Assembly (NCBI GenBank): GCA_018267725.1
Contig: JAFDXY010000029.1
Location: forward strand, 27,218 to 91,217
Direction: 5' to 3'
DNA: 64,000 nucleotides
From: Bacteroidota bacterium
GTDB lineage: Bacteria; Bacteroidota; Bacteroidia; Chitinophagales; Chitinophagaceae
The notes below the pieces were generated by a model. It saw only the letters and a list, made by a program, of their open reading frames with translations. It did no database searches and was not told the origin of the DNA. This document shows positions 1-7,861 of this stretch, piece by piece (position 1 is the stretch's first letter; each line of letters starts with the position of its first letter). The position numbers and the translations under genes were made by a program.

Positions 1-1
1 C

Positions 2-463
2 TTAGACCCTATTCAACGAAAAATATTCAGACATTATAAAAATCTATACCAGCATATTGAAGTTCAGAATCTTATCGAGGGGATTAAAAAACACGCTTAT
101 TATAAAGATAGCAGACCCCTTAACAGTTATATTTTTTCTGCAACTTTTATGATATATCCCGAAGGTGAATTATTTAAGAGTAGAGTGACTAAATATATCA
201 AGGTTGGTGAATCCTATACCAAAGCTGAATTAACCAGATTATGGAATTTAATCTTTGTTGAAACTGGGTTAAGAAGGAATAATTTTTCCGATACGAAAGC
301 GGTTAAGCTAACGAATTCAATTTTTAACACCAGAAAAAAGCGATCAGGTGTTTTTCTCATTCTTAGCCTTAATAAACACTCTATTGATGTACAACATCCA
401 ATTCTGGAAGTCGAACAAAGCATAACAGATGAAGATATATTTAAGGAGCATATACATAGTTAG
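2..463 (+). CDS. C-terminal part of a larger hypothetical protein (5' end outside the window)
   Basis: The reading frame that ends at 463 is open all the way to position 2, so the internal ATG at 149 is probably not the start and the gene begins upstream of the window. The visible 153 residues are soluble, rich in Lys, Ile and Asn, with no signal peptide or membrane segment. I do not recognise the family. By position in the accessory block it could belong to an element replication or DNA-processing protein, but no motif supports this. It is followed by about 650 bases without a gene, so it is not closely linked to the next gene. Confidence 0.6.
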   Translation, partial: LDPIQRKIFRHYKNLYQHIEVQNLIEGIKKHAYYKDSRPLNSYIFSATFMIYPEGELFKSRVTKYIKVGESYTKAELTRLWNLIFVETGLRRNNFSDTKAVKLTNSIFNTRKKRSGVFLILSLNKHSIDVQHPILEVEQSITDEDIFKEHIHS

Positions 464-1114
464 CGCACTTAGATTTTAATTTATTATATTATTATTTCGA
501 CTAAGTGTGAAATCTCCCACTTTTCCAGCATCTTCACTCTTCTGTACGAGAGAAGTACCCTACACCCAACTTTCCTGCGTAAGCAGGTCACAGTTAAAGA
601 AAAAGTGGCCAAAAAGAAACAATAAGTAACTGCCACAACCTTTTACTTATCGGGGAATCATCTTAGCTCAATTCCCAAAGATCATTAGATCAATATTCAA
701 CATTACCCACCGGTCTTCCAACTTTATTAGGTGACCCGGGCATGTATATTTTATTCTTTAGAAGATTACCAACTCCTATATAATAATATAACGAATTCGA
801 CGCGTTCCGTAAAATATTTTCTAATTTTTTTTAGAATTTTTTTTGAACAAAATCGTGTGTGAGATTACGTGTCACAGTATCACCCCCCCCTTATTTCTTT
901 AAGCTAAAATCCCTATTAGAATATTGGTCATACTATATAGTATTATATAGCTATAAATGACTTGATTAGGAATATGTGTGTAATCGCTTATGGTAGGTAC
1001 CCTTCTTATGAACTCCACTTTTAAACTGATGTTCGGGTACCCCCGGGGTATGACTTTAGCAGTCAACTGAACTACTAAAAATCAACATTATTAATAACCA
1101 TTAAAAAATCAACT
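464..1114. other. 650-bp non-coding region inside the accessory block
   Basis: No convincing gene is seen on either strand. It contains a hairpin (CCTGC-GTAA-GCAGG, 574-587), an A+T-rich stretch around 770-850, a run of eight C at 883-890, AT-rich short palindromes around 930-955, and overlapping GGTACC/GGGGTA inverted repeats at 996-1050 (listed separately). Such a long structured spacer in a mobile block could hold a replication or transfer origin or a long 5' leader for the gene at 1115. No clear iteron array or nic-site signature was recognised, so the role is open. Confidence 0.4.
996..1050 (+). promoter_or_regulatory. Leader with mutually exclusive stem-loops
   Basis: Three complementary segments are visible: GGTACCC (996-1002), GGGTACC (1035-1041) and GGGGTA (1045-1050). 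The middle segment can pair with the first, giving a long hairpin. Its 3' part, TACCCC (1038-1043), can instead pair with the third to give a tight hairpin. The two pairings exclude each other. The segments lie 65-119 bases upstream of the ATG at 1115 and could be an attenuator-like leader or a DNA-level protein-binding site. This is read by eye; no folding energy was computed. Confidence 0.35.
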
Positions 1115-1456
1115 ATGGTAAAAGTAACTGGTTACGTTATTAAAGAACGTAGAGAAGATGGAGAACCTTTTATACTCCTTGAATTAAGTGGAGGATTAGA
1201 GTTTGTTCAAAGTCAACAAACGGGCAAGTTTTATGCTACCTCTAAGAAGACAAAAATTCCTGCCACTTTTGGTGAGGACTTGGCTAAGGAGTTTGTAGGT
1301 CAAACAATGCCTGGTGAAATTGTTCGTGTTCCATGTGAAGCTTATGAGTATGAAGTTCCTAACAGTGATGAAATTATAACGTTACATCACACATACTCAT
1401 ATCTCCCTTCTAAAGGAGCAGAACTTATTCAAGCTAATCAAATGCAGTTAGCTTAA
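1115..1456 (+). CDS. Conserved-looking small protein of unknown function
   Basis: 113 residues, soluble and acidic, with a VTGYVIKERREDGEPF start and beta-rich pattern that could form a small OB- or SH3-like barrel (inference from the alternating hydrophobic pattern). No catalytic motif is seen. It is the first gene of the recombination-like group 1115-3728, but a strong terminator follows it at 1479-1510, so it can be made as a separate, probably more abundant, transcript. A long structured leader lies upstream. Family not recognised; a DNA-binding or single-strand-binding accessory role would fit the neighbours but is unproven. Confidence 0.6.
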   Translation: MVKVTGYVIKERREDGEPFILLELSGGLEFVQSQQTGKFYATSKKTKIPATFGEDLAKEFVGQTMPGEIVRVPCEAYEYEVPNSDEIITLHHTYSYLPSKGAELIQANQMQLA

Positions 1457-1478
1457 AAGCTTCGGGGGGTTAGTTAGT

Positions 1479-1510
1479 AAGGAATGGTTCTTCGGAACTG
1501 TTCCTTTTTT
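1479..1510 (+). terminator. Rho-independent terminator with UUCG loop
   Basis: A 12-bp stem (AAGGAATGGTTC paired with GAACTGTTCCTT, two G-T pairs) closes a TTCG tetraloop at 1491-1494 and runs into a T tract ending at 1510. It separates the 113-residue gene from the ATPase gene. It also rules out an ATG at 1484 as the ATPase start, because that codon lies inside the stem. Confidence 0.85.
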
Positions 1511-1540
1511 TATTTCTTAAACCACAAAAGTTTAAATTTT

Positions 1541-2434
1541 ATGAAGTTAGAACGTGCTTCGAGAAAACAGTCGAAGATAAAGTTATCATTAGCCGGTCCT
1601 TCAGGATCAGGTAAAACATTCAGTGCACTTTTGTTATCCTACGGATTGTGTAATGACTGGAACAAAGTTGCATTAATTGATACAGAGAATCACTCTGCAT
1701 CCTTATACAGTCATATTGGTGATTTTTCGGTTATCAACTTATCAGCACCATTTCATCCAGAGAAATATGTAGAGGCGATACAGTTGTGTGAGCAATCCGG
1801 TATCGAAGTAATCATTATCGATTCCATCACTCACGAGTGGACAGGTAAAGGTGGTTGTCTTGAGTTACATGAAAAAGAAGTTAGTAAGATGAAGATTCCT
1901 AACAGCTTTACTGCATGGGCTTCTATAACACCAAGACATCAGGCATTTGTTGATGCAGTAATAAACAGTAGTTGTCACATCATCTCAACTATAAGAAGTA
2001 AGACGGATTATATCATCAGTGAACGCAACGGAAAACAAGTGCCTCAAAAAGTTGGTTTAGCACCAATCACAAGAGAAGGTTTTGATTTTGAACAAACCAT
2101 TGCTTTTGATATCGACCAACAGCATAAAGCATTTTGTACTAAAGACAGAACAACTTTGTTCCAAGATGGTGAACCATTTGTTATCACAGCAGATACAGGT
2201 AAGAAGATATTAAAGTGGTGTAACGAAGGTGACTTCGTGGACATCAATTTTGTATTGCGTCGTATTAATGATACCAAATCCATAAAGGAGCTTCTCGACA
2301 TCTACAGAGAGTTTCCGCAATTCAAAGAAGCGTTGAAGCCAGAGTATGAACAACAGAAGAGAAACCTGCTCATTAATGGTAATGCTAAAACCGAATTAGT
2401 TAATCAACCAATCAGCTCCAATGGACAACACTAA
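1541..2434 (+). CDS. RecA-like AAA ATPase, Sak4-type recombination protein
   Basis: 297 residues when started at the ATG at 1541; an earlier ATG at 1484 lies in the upstream terminator. A P-loop GPSGSGKT sits near residue 22 and a Walker B strand EVIIIDSITHEW near residue 95. This is the compact RecA-core pattern of phage Sak4-type (AAA_24) single-strand annealing or recombination ATPases. The protein likely acts in homologous recombination or replication of the mobile element. The next gene overlaps it by 14 nt, so the two are probably translated together. Family assignment is from motifs and length only. Confidence 0.75.
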   Translation: MKLERASRKQSKIKLSLAGPSGSGKTFSALLLSYGLCNDWNKVALIDTENHSASLYSHIGDFSVINLSAPFHPEKYVEAIQLCEQSGIEVIIIDSITHEWTGKGGCLELHEKEVSKMKIPNSFTAWASITPRHQAFVDAVINSSCHIISTIRSKTDYIISERNGKQVPQKVGLAPITREGFDFEQTIAFDIDQQHKAFCTKDRTTLFQDGEPFVITADTGKKILKWCNEGDFVDINFVLRRINDTKSIKELLDIYREFPQFKEALKPEYEQQKRNLLINGNAKTELVNQPISSNGQH

Positions 2435-3419
2435 TTCGATAATACACCTTCCTGTACAGAAGGAGAACAAACCATCCATTGAATTAATCAGTAGTTCAAA
2501 ATCTTTTATCGAAGCAAACTCAATAGAATGTGATTTATCAGAGATAAAGCAACAACACACTATTCCTGTTTGGTTGAAGGATAATGAACCGCTGATTAGT
2601 CATTCAGATTTTATTGAAGCAGCTTATACCATAACATCAGATATTTATTGTGATGAACATATACTTAAGCCAAACATTCGTGTATCACATCCTATAAAAG
2701 GAAGAGTACCATCGGCAAAAGACAAACCGGCACATTTACTAAGTGATCAGGAACGAACACTTTTTTATGAACGTATGATGTTTGTTATAGAAGTACCAAG
2801 TGTGCAAGCAGAAGTTGGCGGCAACTTGTTATCACTTACGATCGGTGGGGTAAAGAGTTATTCAGAGGACAACTTTTATCAACGTTCCGGAGGAAGTCAA
2901 CACTTTAAATTCTTCATAGGATTTAAGAATACTGTATGCACAAACTTATGTGTTTGGTCAGATGGTTATAATGCTAACGTTGAGGTAAAAGATTTTGATG
3001 AACTCTATATCATTATGCATTCATTGGTTAAGCGTTACAATCAAGGTTATCATCTACATCATTTGAGGAGTTTGAATGATTACACATTAACAGAAAAACA
3101 GTTTGCCCAAATCATCGGACGAATTAGAATGTATAATCATTTACCCAACGTTATGAGAAATGGTATCAAAGAGATGTTGCTTACGGATACACAAGTGGGA
3201 TTAGTGGTAAAAGATTATTATCGTGATAACTCCTTCTGTAGAGAAGGTGATGGTACTATTAATCTTTGGAAGCTATATAACTTGTTAACTGGAGCAAACA
3301 AATCATCATACATTGATAGTTTCTTGGACAGGTCAGTTAATGCTTTTGATTTTGTTACTGATATACGATGGGCGATAGAGAATAATAGTAAAGAAATAAC
3401 TAATTGGTATTTATGTTAA
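2421..3419 (+). CDS. DUF3871 family protein
   Basis: 332 residues. The central part (HPIKGRVPSAKDKPAHLL, then a stretch on a mitochondrial-like Ser/Gly-rich loop and FKFFIGFKNTVCTNLCVW) matches my recollection of the DUF3871 family, found on Bacteroidota mobile elements beside recombination ATPases. The biochemical role is unknown. The start overlaps the upstream ATPase gene by 14 nt, which suggests translational coupling and a shared process such as recombination or plasmid-like replication. No signal peptide or membrane segment is seen. The exact family label should be treated as probable, not certain. Confidence 0.65.
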   Translation: MDNTNSIIHLPVQKENKPSIELISSSKSFIEANSIECDLSEIKQQHTIPVWLKDNEPLISHSDFIEAAYTITSDIYCDEHILKPNIRVSHPIKGRVPSAKDKPAHLLSDQERTLFYERMMFVIEVPSVQAEVGGNLLSLTIGGVKSYSEDNFYQRSGGSQHFKFFIGFKNTVCTNLCVWSDGYNANVEVKDFDELYIIMHSLVKRYNQGYHLHHLRSLNDYTLTEKQFAQIIGRIRMYNHLPNVMRNGIKEMLLTDTQVGLVVKDYYRDNSFCREGDGTINLWKLYNLLTGANKSSYIDSFLDRSVNAFDFVTDIRWAIENNSKEITNWYLC

Positions 3420-3443
3420 CTTGCCTTTCTAAACCAAAATCTT

Positions 3444-3728
3444 ATGAAGTATTTAAACTTCAACGGATCTCAGATCCGATTAAGACGCATGGAAGACGGT
3501 AGTCTTCGTATTCATGAACTTAACCGTAACTTCTTTTTCTTCATCACTCCGTGGGAAGAAAAGGAAAAAGATGCTGAGGGCGTTTCAGTGGTTCTTACTC
3601 GTAATTCTGATTTACGTAAGGTTGATTTATTCAAGCTTGCTAAGAGATTGGAAAAAGACGACGTTCAAAAGAACCACGACTGGATTAAAAACTGGAACTA
3701 TTTACATGAGGTAACTCGTTTGAATTAG
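3444..3728 (+). CDS. Small hypothetical protein in the recombination operon
   Basis: 94 residues, basic and charged, with FFFFITPWEEKEKD in the middle and a C-terminal amphipathic helix rich in Lys and Asp. It starts 24 nt after the DUF3871 gene in the same direction and ends before a strong terminator at 3802-3829, so it is likely the last gene of this transcript. I do not recognise the family. No membrane segment or catalytic motif is seen. A parallel open frame of 66 codons inside it is a shadow. Confidence 0.6.
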   Translation: MKYLNFNGSQIRLRRMEDGSLRIHELNRNFFFFITPWEEKEKDAEGVSVVLTRNSDLRKVDLFKLAKRLEKDDVQKNHDWIKNWNYLHEVTRLN

Positions 3729-3778
3729 TCAGGTTTTATCCAAATTATAGATTCTGGGTTATGGATGGGTTATTTTTA

Positions 3779-3829
3779 GATAGGGTTACCTATCAAGTTC
3801 TCCCCTTCAGCAATGAAGGGGATTTTTAT
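3779..3829 (+). terminator. Rho-independent terminator (GCAA loop), preceded by a second hairpin
   Basis: CCCCTTCA (3802-3809), loop GCAA, TGAAGGGG (3814-3821), followed by a T-rich tail. A smaller hairpin, GATAGG-GTTA-CCTATC, stands just before it at 3779-3794. Together they close the 1541-3728 transcript. Confidence 0.8.
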
Positions 3830-3857
3830 TAACTAAACTAAGAGGATAAAAAAAATT

Positions 3858-4307
3858 ATGGAAGATTTTAAAAAAGTCGCAGAAATACAGGTCACTTATA
3901 AACCTGCTATCGGTAACAAACCTGTAGTACTCTCGTGCTTGGATGCATATACTGAGTTAGTAGAATTCTTTCCGAAAAATACCATCGCTTTGCAAGAGTC
4001 CTTTTTGGTAATGTACTTAAACAGAGCCAGCAGAGTAATTGGTGTATATCCGCTTAGTACAGGTGGCATGACGGGAACTGTTGCAGACATCAGGTTAATT
4101 ATTGCTACTGCTCTAAAAACTGCTGCATCAAGAATAATTCTGAGTCATAATCATCCATCAGGAAACCTAAGTCCTTCAAGACAAGATGAAGAATTAACCA
4201 AGCGTATAAAAGATGCTTGTAAACTCTTTGACATCGATGTTGTCGATCACATAATAATTTCACCGGATCGAACTTATATGAGTATGGCAGATGAAGGTCT
4301 GATATAA
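3858..4307 (+). CDS. Short RadC-like JAB/JAMM domain protein
   Basis: 149 residues that consist almost entirely of the RadC JAB (JAMM) domain, without the N-terminal helix-hairpin-helix part of chromosomal RadC. The metal-binding motif is clear: HNHPSG with His97 and His99, then Asp110 in SRQDEEL, and a Glu at about position 47 that fits the catalytic glutamate. Such short RadC proteins are frequent on Bacteroidota integrative elements; the enzymatic role is not firmly known despite the old DNA-repair name. It has its own terminators on both sides, so it is probably a single-gene transcript. Confidence 0.85.
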   Translation: MEDFKKVAEIQVTYKPAIGNKPVVLSCLDAYTELVEFFPKNTIALQESFLVMYLNRASRVIGVYPLSTGGMTGTVADIRLIIATALKTAASRIILSHNHPSGNLSPSRQDEELTKRIKDACKLFDIDVVDHIIISPDRTYMSMADEGLI

Positions 4308-4352
4308 CTAAATTATTTTTTATATTAGTACCGCCGTTTGTTTAACCCCTTT

Positions 4353-4381
4353 AGCTCCATCTTATTTAGGTGGGGCTTTTT
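4353..4381 (+). terminator. Rho-independent terminator after the RadC-like gene
   Basis: AGCTCCATC (4353-4361) pairs with GGTGGGGCT (4369-4377) with two G-T pairs around a 7-base loop, followed by TTTT. It excludes an ATG at 4370, inside the stem, as the start of the next gene. Confidence 0.8.
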
Positions 4382-4393
4382 AATTATTACAAC

Positions 4394-4651
4394 ATGCATC
4401 ACATGAGTACATCCAATAAAATGGTTCAGTACTATGATAACTACAGCATACTAATTATTAATCAACAAAAAAAACTCCGAAGGATATATGTTCCTTTTAG
4501 GGTAATATGTATTCACCCAATAGAACAGATACAGATTAATGCGTGGTTATATGTTGATGAAGTTATAGAGGATGAAGATGATTTATTACTATACAAAATA
4601 GGCGGTAATTTATATCCTTATGCTCACTTCACAATCATAGTAAATTTTTAG
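4394..4651 (+). CDS. Hypothetical small protein
   Basis: About 85 residues if started at 4394 (an alternative ATG is at 4403). The sequence is rich in Tyr, Ile and Asp, with an acidic stretch VIEDEDDLL in the second half, and no signal peptide. It resembles a small beta-barrel or ligand-binding domain by its alternating pattern, but no family is recognised. It converges on the XRE regulator gene and their stop codons overlap by 4 nt, so the 3' ends of both transcripts are shared. Confidence is moderate because the protein is short and the start is uncertain. Confidence 0.5.
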   Translation: MHHMSTSNKMVQYYDNYSILIINQQKKLRRIYVPFRVICIHPIEQIQINAWLYVDEVIEDEDDLLLYKIGGNLYPYAHFTIIVNF

Positions 4652-4878
4652 ACTCCTTTGAATAGTTCGCTTATGGTCATATTCAGTGCTTTTGCAACAG
4701 AAGTAATTGTACTTATAGTAGCGTTAGTTTTACCTGCTTCAAGTCGATGAACTTGTGAGAGTTCTATTTCAGCATCATAAGCAAGCTGTTCTTGGGTTAG
4801 TCCTTTTTGTAAGCGAACAGCTTTTAACCGTTCACCAAACTTTACCAATACTTCTTTATTTCTGATGTTGATACTCAT
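4648..4878 (-). CDS. XRE-family transcriptional regulator
   Basis: 76 residues that form one Cro/C1-type helix-turn-helix domain: GERLKAVRLQKGLTQEQLA, then the recognition region ELSQVHRLEAGKTNATIST and VAKALNMTISELF. There is no C-terminal sensor or peptidase domain. Such minimal regulators usually bind an operator next to their own promoter and can be the switch of a mobile element. Its start faces the divergent secreted-protein gene at 4979 across a 100-bp gap, which could hold a shared operator. No clear palindrome was identified there. Confidence 0.85.
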   Translation of the reverse strand: MSINIRNKEVLVKFGERLKAVRLQKGLTQEQLAYDAEIELSQVHRLEAGKTNATISTITSVAKALNMTISELFKGV

Positions 4879-4978
4879 GCACCAACAAAGTGAATGTATC
4901 GGTAAAAATATTCTTTAGGCGTGTACGCCCAATACTTAAAATAACTTATATATTCGTTAACTTAAAACTCACCGATCC

Positions 4979-5560
4979 ATGAAGAAAACACTATTTCTTT
5001 TGTGCTCAATTTTGTTCATTAATCATGCATCTTCACAACCACAATTCACGGAATGCTTTAACGGTAAAAAAGATTCTACCGAAGATGGAATTGATTGTGG
5101 TATTCACAAACCTGGTTGTATTCCTTGTAATGGAGAAGCAAGAATTGTACTCAATGGTAAAAACTATGGTACAGGCGCAATTCAAACATATATGTCGGAG
5201 CTGGAATCACCAACCATTTTCTTAGATAAATCAAAAGCAAACACAACACTCATCTGTCACTTCTATACAGAGGGTACAAGACAAAGTGGAGTAACTCTTT
5301 ATTTTTATTTCAGAGGTAAGCTAAATAAACCGGTCACCTACAAAATTAACTCTCTGACCAGCGGTCCGTTCGGGTTAAACATAATGAACAACCGTTCCAG
5401 TTCGATGATGCCGCTGCATCATGTGAAAGAAGGGACGATAAACATCACAAGCATCGACCCGATTGAACGAAAGATGACCGCCGATTTTACTATCCAAGCA
5501 AAACTTGCTGATGGAACACCTGTTGATCTTAAGGGGTCATTTATTAATGTTGGTTTCTAA
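4979..5560 (+). CDS. Secreted protein with a Cys-rich N-terminal motif
   Basis: 193 residues. A Sec signal peptide is clear at residues 1-19 (basic start, hydrophobic core, ending HASSQ). Next comes a short Cys module, ECFNGKKDSTEDGIDCG, followed by KPGCIPC: four cysteines that probably make two disulfides. This is reminiscent of the CxNGxxDxxExGxDCG motif at the mature N-terminus of many Bacteroidota exported proteins. The remainder is beta-rich and unrecognised. It is upstream of a membrane-anchored and a cytoplasmic unknown protein in the same direction. Function unknown; likely periplasmic or outer-membrane facing. Confidence 0.65.
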   Translation: MKKTLFLLCSILFINHASSQPQFTECFNGKKDSTEDGIDCGIHKPGCIPCNGEARIVLNGKNYGTGAIQTYMSELESPTIFLDKSKANTTLICHFYTEGTRQSGVTLYFYFRGKLNKPVTYKINSLTSGPFGLNIMNNRSSSMMPLHHVKEGTINITSIDPIERKMTADFTIQAKLADGTPVDLKGSFINVGF

Positions 5561-5570
5561 ATTAATCACA

Positions 5571-6146
5571 ATGATTATATTTTCAATTATAGGAATAGTA
5601 GTTGTTGTTTGGTTAGTCTTTGATTGGATTAACAAGAGTTCCAAACAACAGAATACATTTAAGCAGGAGCAAACAAAAATCATTCGTGAAGCTCCTAACA
5701 ATAGTTTGGATTCAAAGCCTGTACTCTTAGAAGATGGGTATTATTTGATGCATTACTCAGGATTTAACAGAGAAGGTAATCCTGTTAAGTCAACAATGGT
5801 TCTGATCTTTATACCACAAGATAAAGCTGTTTTTGTACAAGCATCTGATGGTATTGTGGAACCAGATATTCGCAAACTTTTTGAATTTGTAACACGTCTA
5901 AAATTTGGTGATCAAAATTTATCATTAGATGAGTATTCTTTAGATGGTGGGAAGTATGAATTATTTGGGAACATACTAAGCTTTGAAGTAGGAGATTATT
6001 TTAGCAGGATTAAAGTAACAGGTCACATCTATTCAGAATTCTTAACACTAACAGTTTTTCTAAAAAAACATTACGTTACAGATATGTTTGATTCGCTGCC
6101 ATTAATAGAGTCGGCTAATTTTGTTTACAAACCATTTTTAGTATAG
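5571..6146 (+). CDS. Membrane-anchored hypothetical protein
   Basis: 191 residues from the ATG at 5571; an ATG at 5505 would overlap the previous gene by 56 nt and add a poor N-terminus. Residues 1-20 form one hydrophobic helix (IIFSIIGIVVVVWLVF), followed by a Lys/Gln-rich linker and a mixed alpha/beta domain with a YYLMHYSGFNREGNPV segment. It is probably an inner-membrane anchored protein. It begins 10 nt after the secreted Cys-rich protein gene and the two are likely co-transcribed. Family not recognised. Confidence 0.6.
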   Translation: MIIFSIIGIVVVVWLVFDWINKSSKQQNTFKQEQTKIIREAPNNSLDSKPVLLEDGYYLMHYSGFNREGNPVKSTMVLIFIPQDKAVFVQASDGIVEPDIRKLFEFVTRLKFGDQNLSLDEYSLDGGKYELFGNILSFEVGDYFSRIKVTGHIYSEFLTLTVFLKKHYVTDMFDSLPLIESANFVYKPFLV

Positions 6147-6164
6147 AGAATTATCAAAAAGTTT

Positions 6165-6713
6165 ATGATTGATTCAGTTTACTACACGATAGCTGATGTT
6201 CTCGAATACATAGAAGAAACAGAGCCAGCACTTGGGTTTGATGATGATATTCTAAACCCTAATCCGGAGCGAATCAAACTACTTCATCTAAAAGAGTTGT
6301 ATCAATACTACTCATTTGTTACACCTTGTCGTAAAGCAGTAGATGAACTGAATAAAATAATTGCAGCAACCGATACATTAGATTGTGAGCAGGTTCGTGT
6401 ATGGGTAGAAGAAAACATTTTATTCTTTAAGAGTAACATACTCTCATTTGGCATAAACTTCACAGATACCAATAATGAACATGACGAAAACTTTTTTCTT
6501 ACTCAACATAATTTATATATCGAGCGAAAACCTTTTGTTCCGATTATTCAATACTGGTATCTGATGAAGAATTTATACTTTAACCAATATCATTTGGTAA
6601 AAGAGGAGCGTAAGTTTGAAGAACCTAATCCGAATGATTACTATTACGTAGAAGATGATAAAACCTATGCATCTAATTTAGATGTAGTAAAAAAAATTCT
6701 AAGCACGACGTAA
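6165..6713 (+). CDS. Hypothetical cytoplasmic protein
   Basis: 182 residues, acidic, helical by pattern, with no signal peptide or membrane segment. Aromatic residues are frequent (KELYQYYSFV, YWYLMKNLYFNQYH). It starts 18 nt after the membrane-anchored gene in the same direction, so it probably belongs to the 4979-6713 operon. Its 3' end overlaps the convergent HNH gene by 15 nt. I do not recognise the family. Confidence 0.55.
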   Translation: MIDSVYYTIADVLEYIEETEPALGFDDDILNPNPERIKLLHLKELYQYYSFVTPCRKAVDELNKIIAATDTLDCEQVRVWVEENILFFKSNILSFGINFTDTNNEHDENFFLTQHNLYIERKPFVPIIQYWYLMKNLYFNQYHLVKEERKFEEPNPNDYYYVEDDKTYASNLDVVKKILSTT

Positions 6714-7226
6714 ACAGTTACATTTTTCGGGATGCCTTAACAACACTCTTAGTTCATGAAGTTTTAAACCGCTTTTAGCGGCGGCTTCACTCATCGTACT
6801 ATAAGTAACATCATTACAAACATCTTTAACCGGTGACCTGTTTTTGTAAGGAAGCTTAGCTAAATTTTTTTGTATTGCGTGCTGATGATTTTCTGCATAA
6901 GTCACCCATTCTAAGTTATCAACTGAAGCGTTTAGCTTATCTCCGTCAAGATGATTCACCAATGGTTTGTTTTGTGGATTTGGGATAAACGTTTTTGCTA
7001 CCAATCGGTGAACATACTGCGTTGTTGTTTTTTTAACTGATCTGTGTAATGACACTACTAAGTAACCGGAACGATGGTCTTCTTTTGTTTTGATAATTAC
7101 TTGTTTAATTTTTAGCACTTTTTTGTTTTTGCATACTGTGATACGAGCTATCGATCTGATTTCTCCGATGCGATTAATTTCGTAGTGATTTTCGAAGCCC
7201 GGGATGGGCCTAAACTCTGAGGTCAT
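6699..7226 (-). CDS. NUMOD4/HNH_3 endonuclease, homing-endonuclease-like
   Basis: 175 residues with the order typical of free-standing phage homing enzymes. An N-terminal NUMOD4 repeat (residues about 4-25, FRPIPGFENHYEINRIGEIR) is followed by the HNH core VHRLVAKTFIPNP then NHLDGDKLNASVDNLEWV (residues about 92-125). A C-terminal NUMOD1-like helix-turn-helix (STMSEAAAKSGLKLHELR) probably sets target specificity. It is oriented against its neighbours and overlaps the 3' end of the upstream gene by 15 nt, as expected for a selfish insertion that settled between genes. A DNA nicking or cutting activity is likely but not shown. Confidence 0.8.
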   Translation of the reverse strand: MTSEFRPIPGFENHYEINRIGEIRSIARITVCKNKKVLKIKQVIIKTKEDHRSGYLVVSLHRSVKKTTTQYVHRLVAKTFIPNPQNKPLVNHLDGDKLNASVDNLEWVTYAENHQHAIQKNLAKLPYKNRSPVKDVCNDVTYSTMSEAAAKSGLKLHELRVLLRHPEKCNCLRRA

Positions 7227-7389
7227 AGGTTGGATTTTAGTGGTTAGGAATTGGAACTATCTTACTAAAAATATAAGCAAAATGTGTTAGACTGCAAAAT
7301 AAACTGAACACTTTTTGTTGCGTCACATAATATTTACTCTATTGATACAAGAAGCTACAACATTGTGTTTTAGAATAGATACAATAAAA

Positions 7390-7421
7390 TTTGCGACTTA
7401 AAATAAATCCCCCTACTTTAG
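7390..7421 (+). promoter_or_regulatory. Bacteroidota-type promoter of umuDC
   Basis: TTTG at 7390-7393 and TACTTTAG (near TAnnTTTG) at 7414-7421 are 20 nt apart, matching the known Bacteroidota -33/-7 layout. Transcription would start around 7428 with a very short leader before the ATG at 7439. This argues against a TTG start at 7391, which would lie inside the -33 element. A near repeat, TTGATACAA / TAGATACAA, lies upstream (about 7341 and 7376) and could be a regulator site. Confidence 0.55.
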
Positions 7422-7438
7422 CTAAAGAATTTAGTATT

Positions 7439-7861
7439 ATGGAAAACGAGGTTGAGGTGCTATTACCGTATTTTGATACTACTGTACAAGCAGGATTTCC
7501 TTCGCCTGCTGCTGATTATGTAGAAGAGCGTATCGACTTGAATAAAGAGTTTATACAGCATCCGTTAAGCACATTCATTGTTAAGTCCGAAGGATATTCT
7601 ATGGTTGATGCATTTATCGCACCCAAAGCAAAACTCATTGTTGACCGCAGCATAAAACCTAAGAATGGTGATGTAATACTTGCTGTCTTAAATGGTGAGT
7701 TTACTGTTAAGTATTTACGCAAGAACGAACTTAAGTGTTGGCTCGTTCCCGCTAACAAAAAGTTTAAGGAGATAGAAGTAACTCCGGAAATGAATATGCA
7801 GGTATGGGGTGTTGTTACTAAAATTATTATAGACCCAAATGATGTAAGATGTATGCGTTAG
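7439..7861 (+). CDS. umuD: UmuD-like S24 autopeptidase (DNA polymerase V accessory subunit)
   Basis: 140 residues, the usual length. The S24 Ser/Lys dyad is Ser54 (SEGYSM) and Lys91 (EFTVKYL), and the Ala18-Gly19 pair in VQAGFPSP is the self-cleavage site. The spacing equals E. coli UmuD (Gly25, Ser60, Lys97) shifted by six residues. RecA filaments should trigger cleavage so that UmuD' can activate UmuC for error-prone translesion synthesis. The ATG at 7439 is preferred over an upstream TTG because of the promoter. The gene overlaps umuC by 13 nt. Confidence 0.92.
   Translation: MENEVEVLLPYFDTTVQAGFPSPAADYVEERIDLNKEFIQHPLSTFIVKSEGYSMVDAFIAPKAKLIVDRSIKPKNGDVILAVLNGEFTVKYLRKNELKCWLVPANKKFKEIEVTPEMNMQVWGVVTKIIIDPNDVRCMR

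Noticed and set aside
883..890. Run of eight C
   Set aside because: It stands alone in a non-coding region; it could be phase-variable but no gene or promoter is seen at the proper distance.
1484..1540. ATG at 1484 as start of the Sak4-type ATPase
   Set aside because: It lies within the stem of a UUCG-type terminator; the ATG at 1541 begins the conserved sequence.
4370..4393. ATG at 4370 as start of the next small gene
   Set aside because: It lies inside the terminator of the RadC-like gene.
7391..7438. TTG at 7391 as umuD start
   Set aside because: It is part of the -33 promoter element; the ATG at 7439 gives the normal UmuD length and residue spacing.
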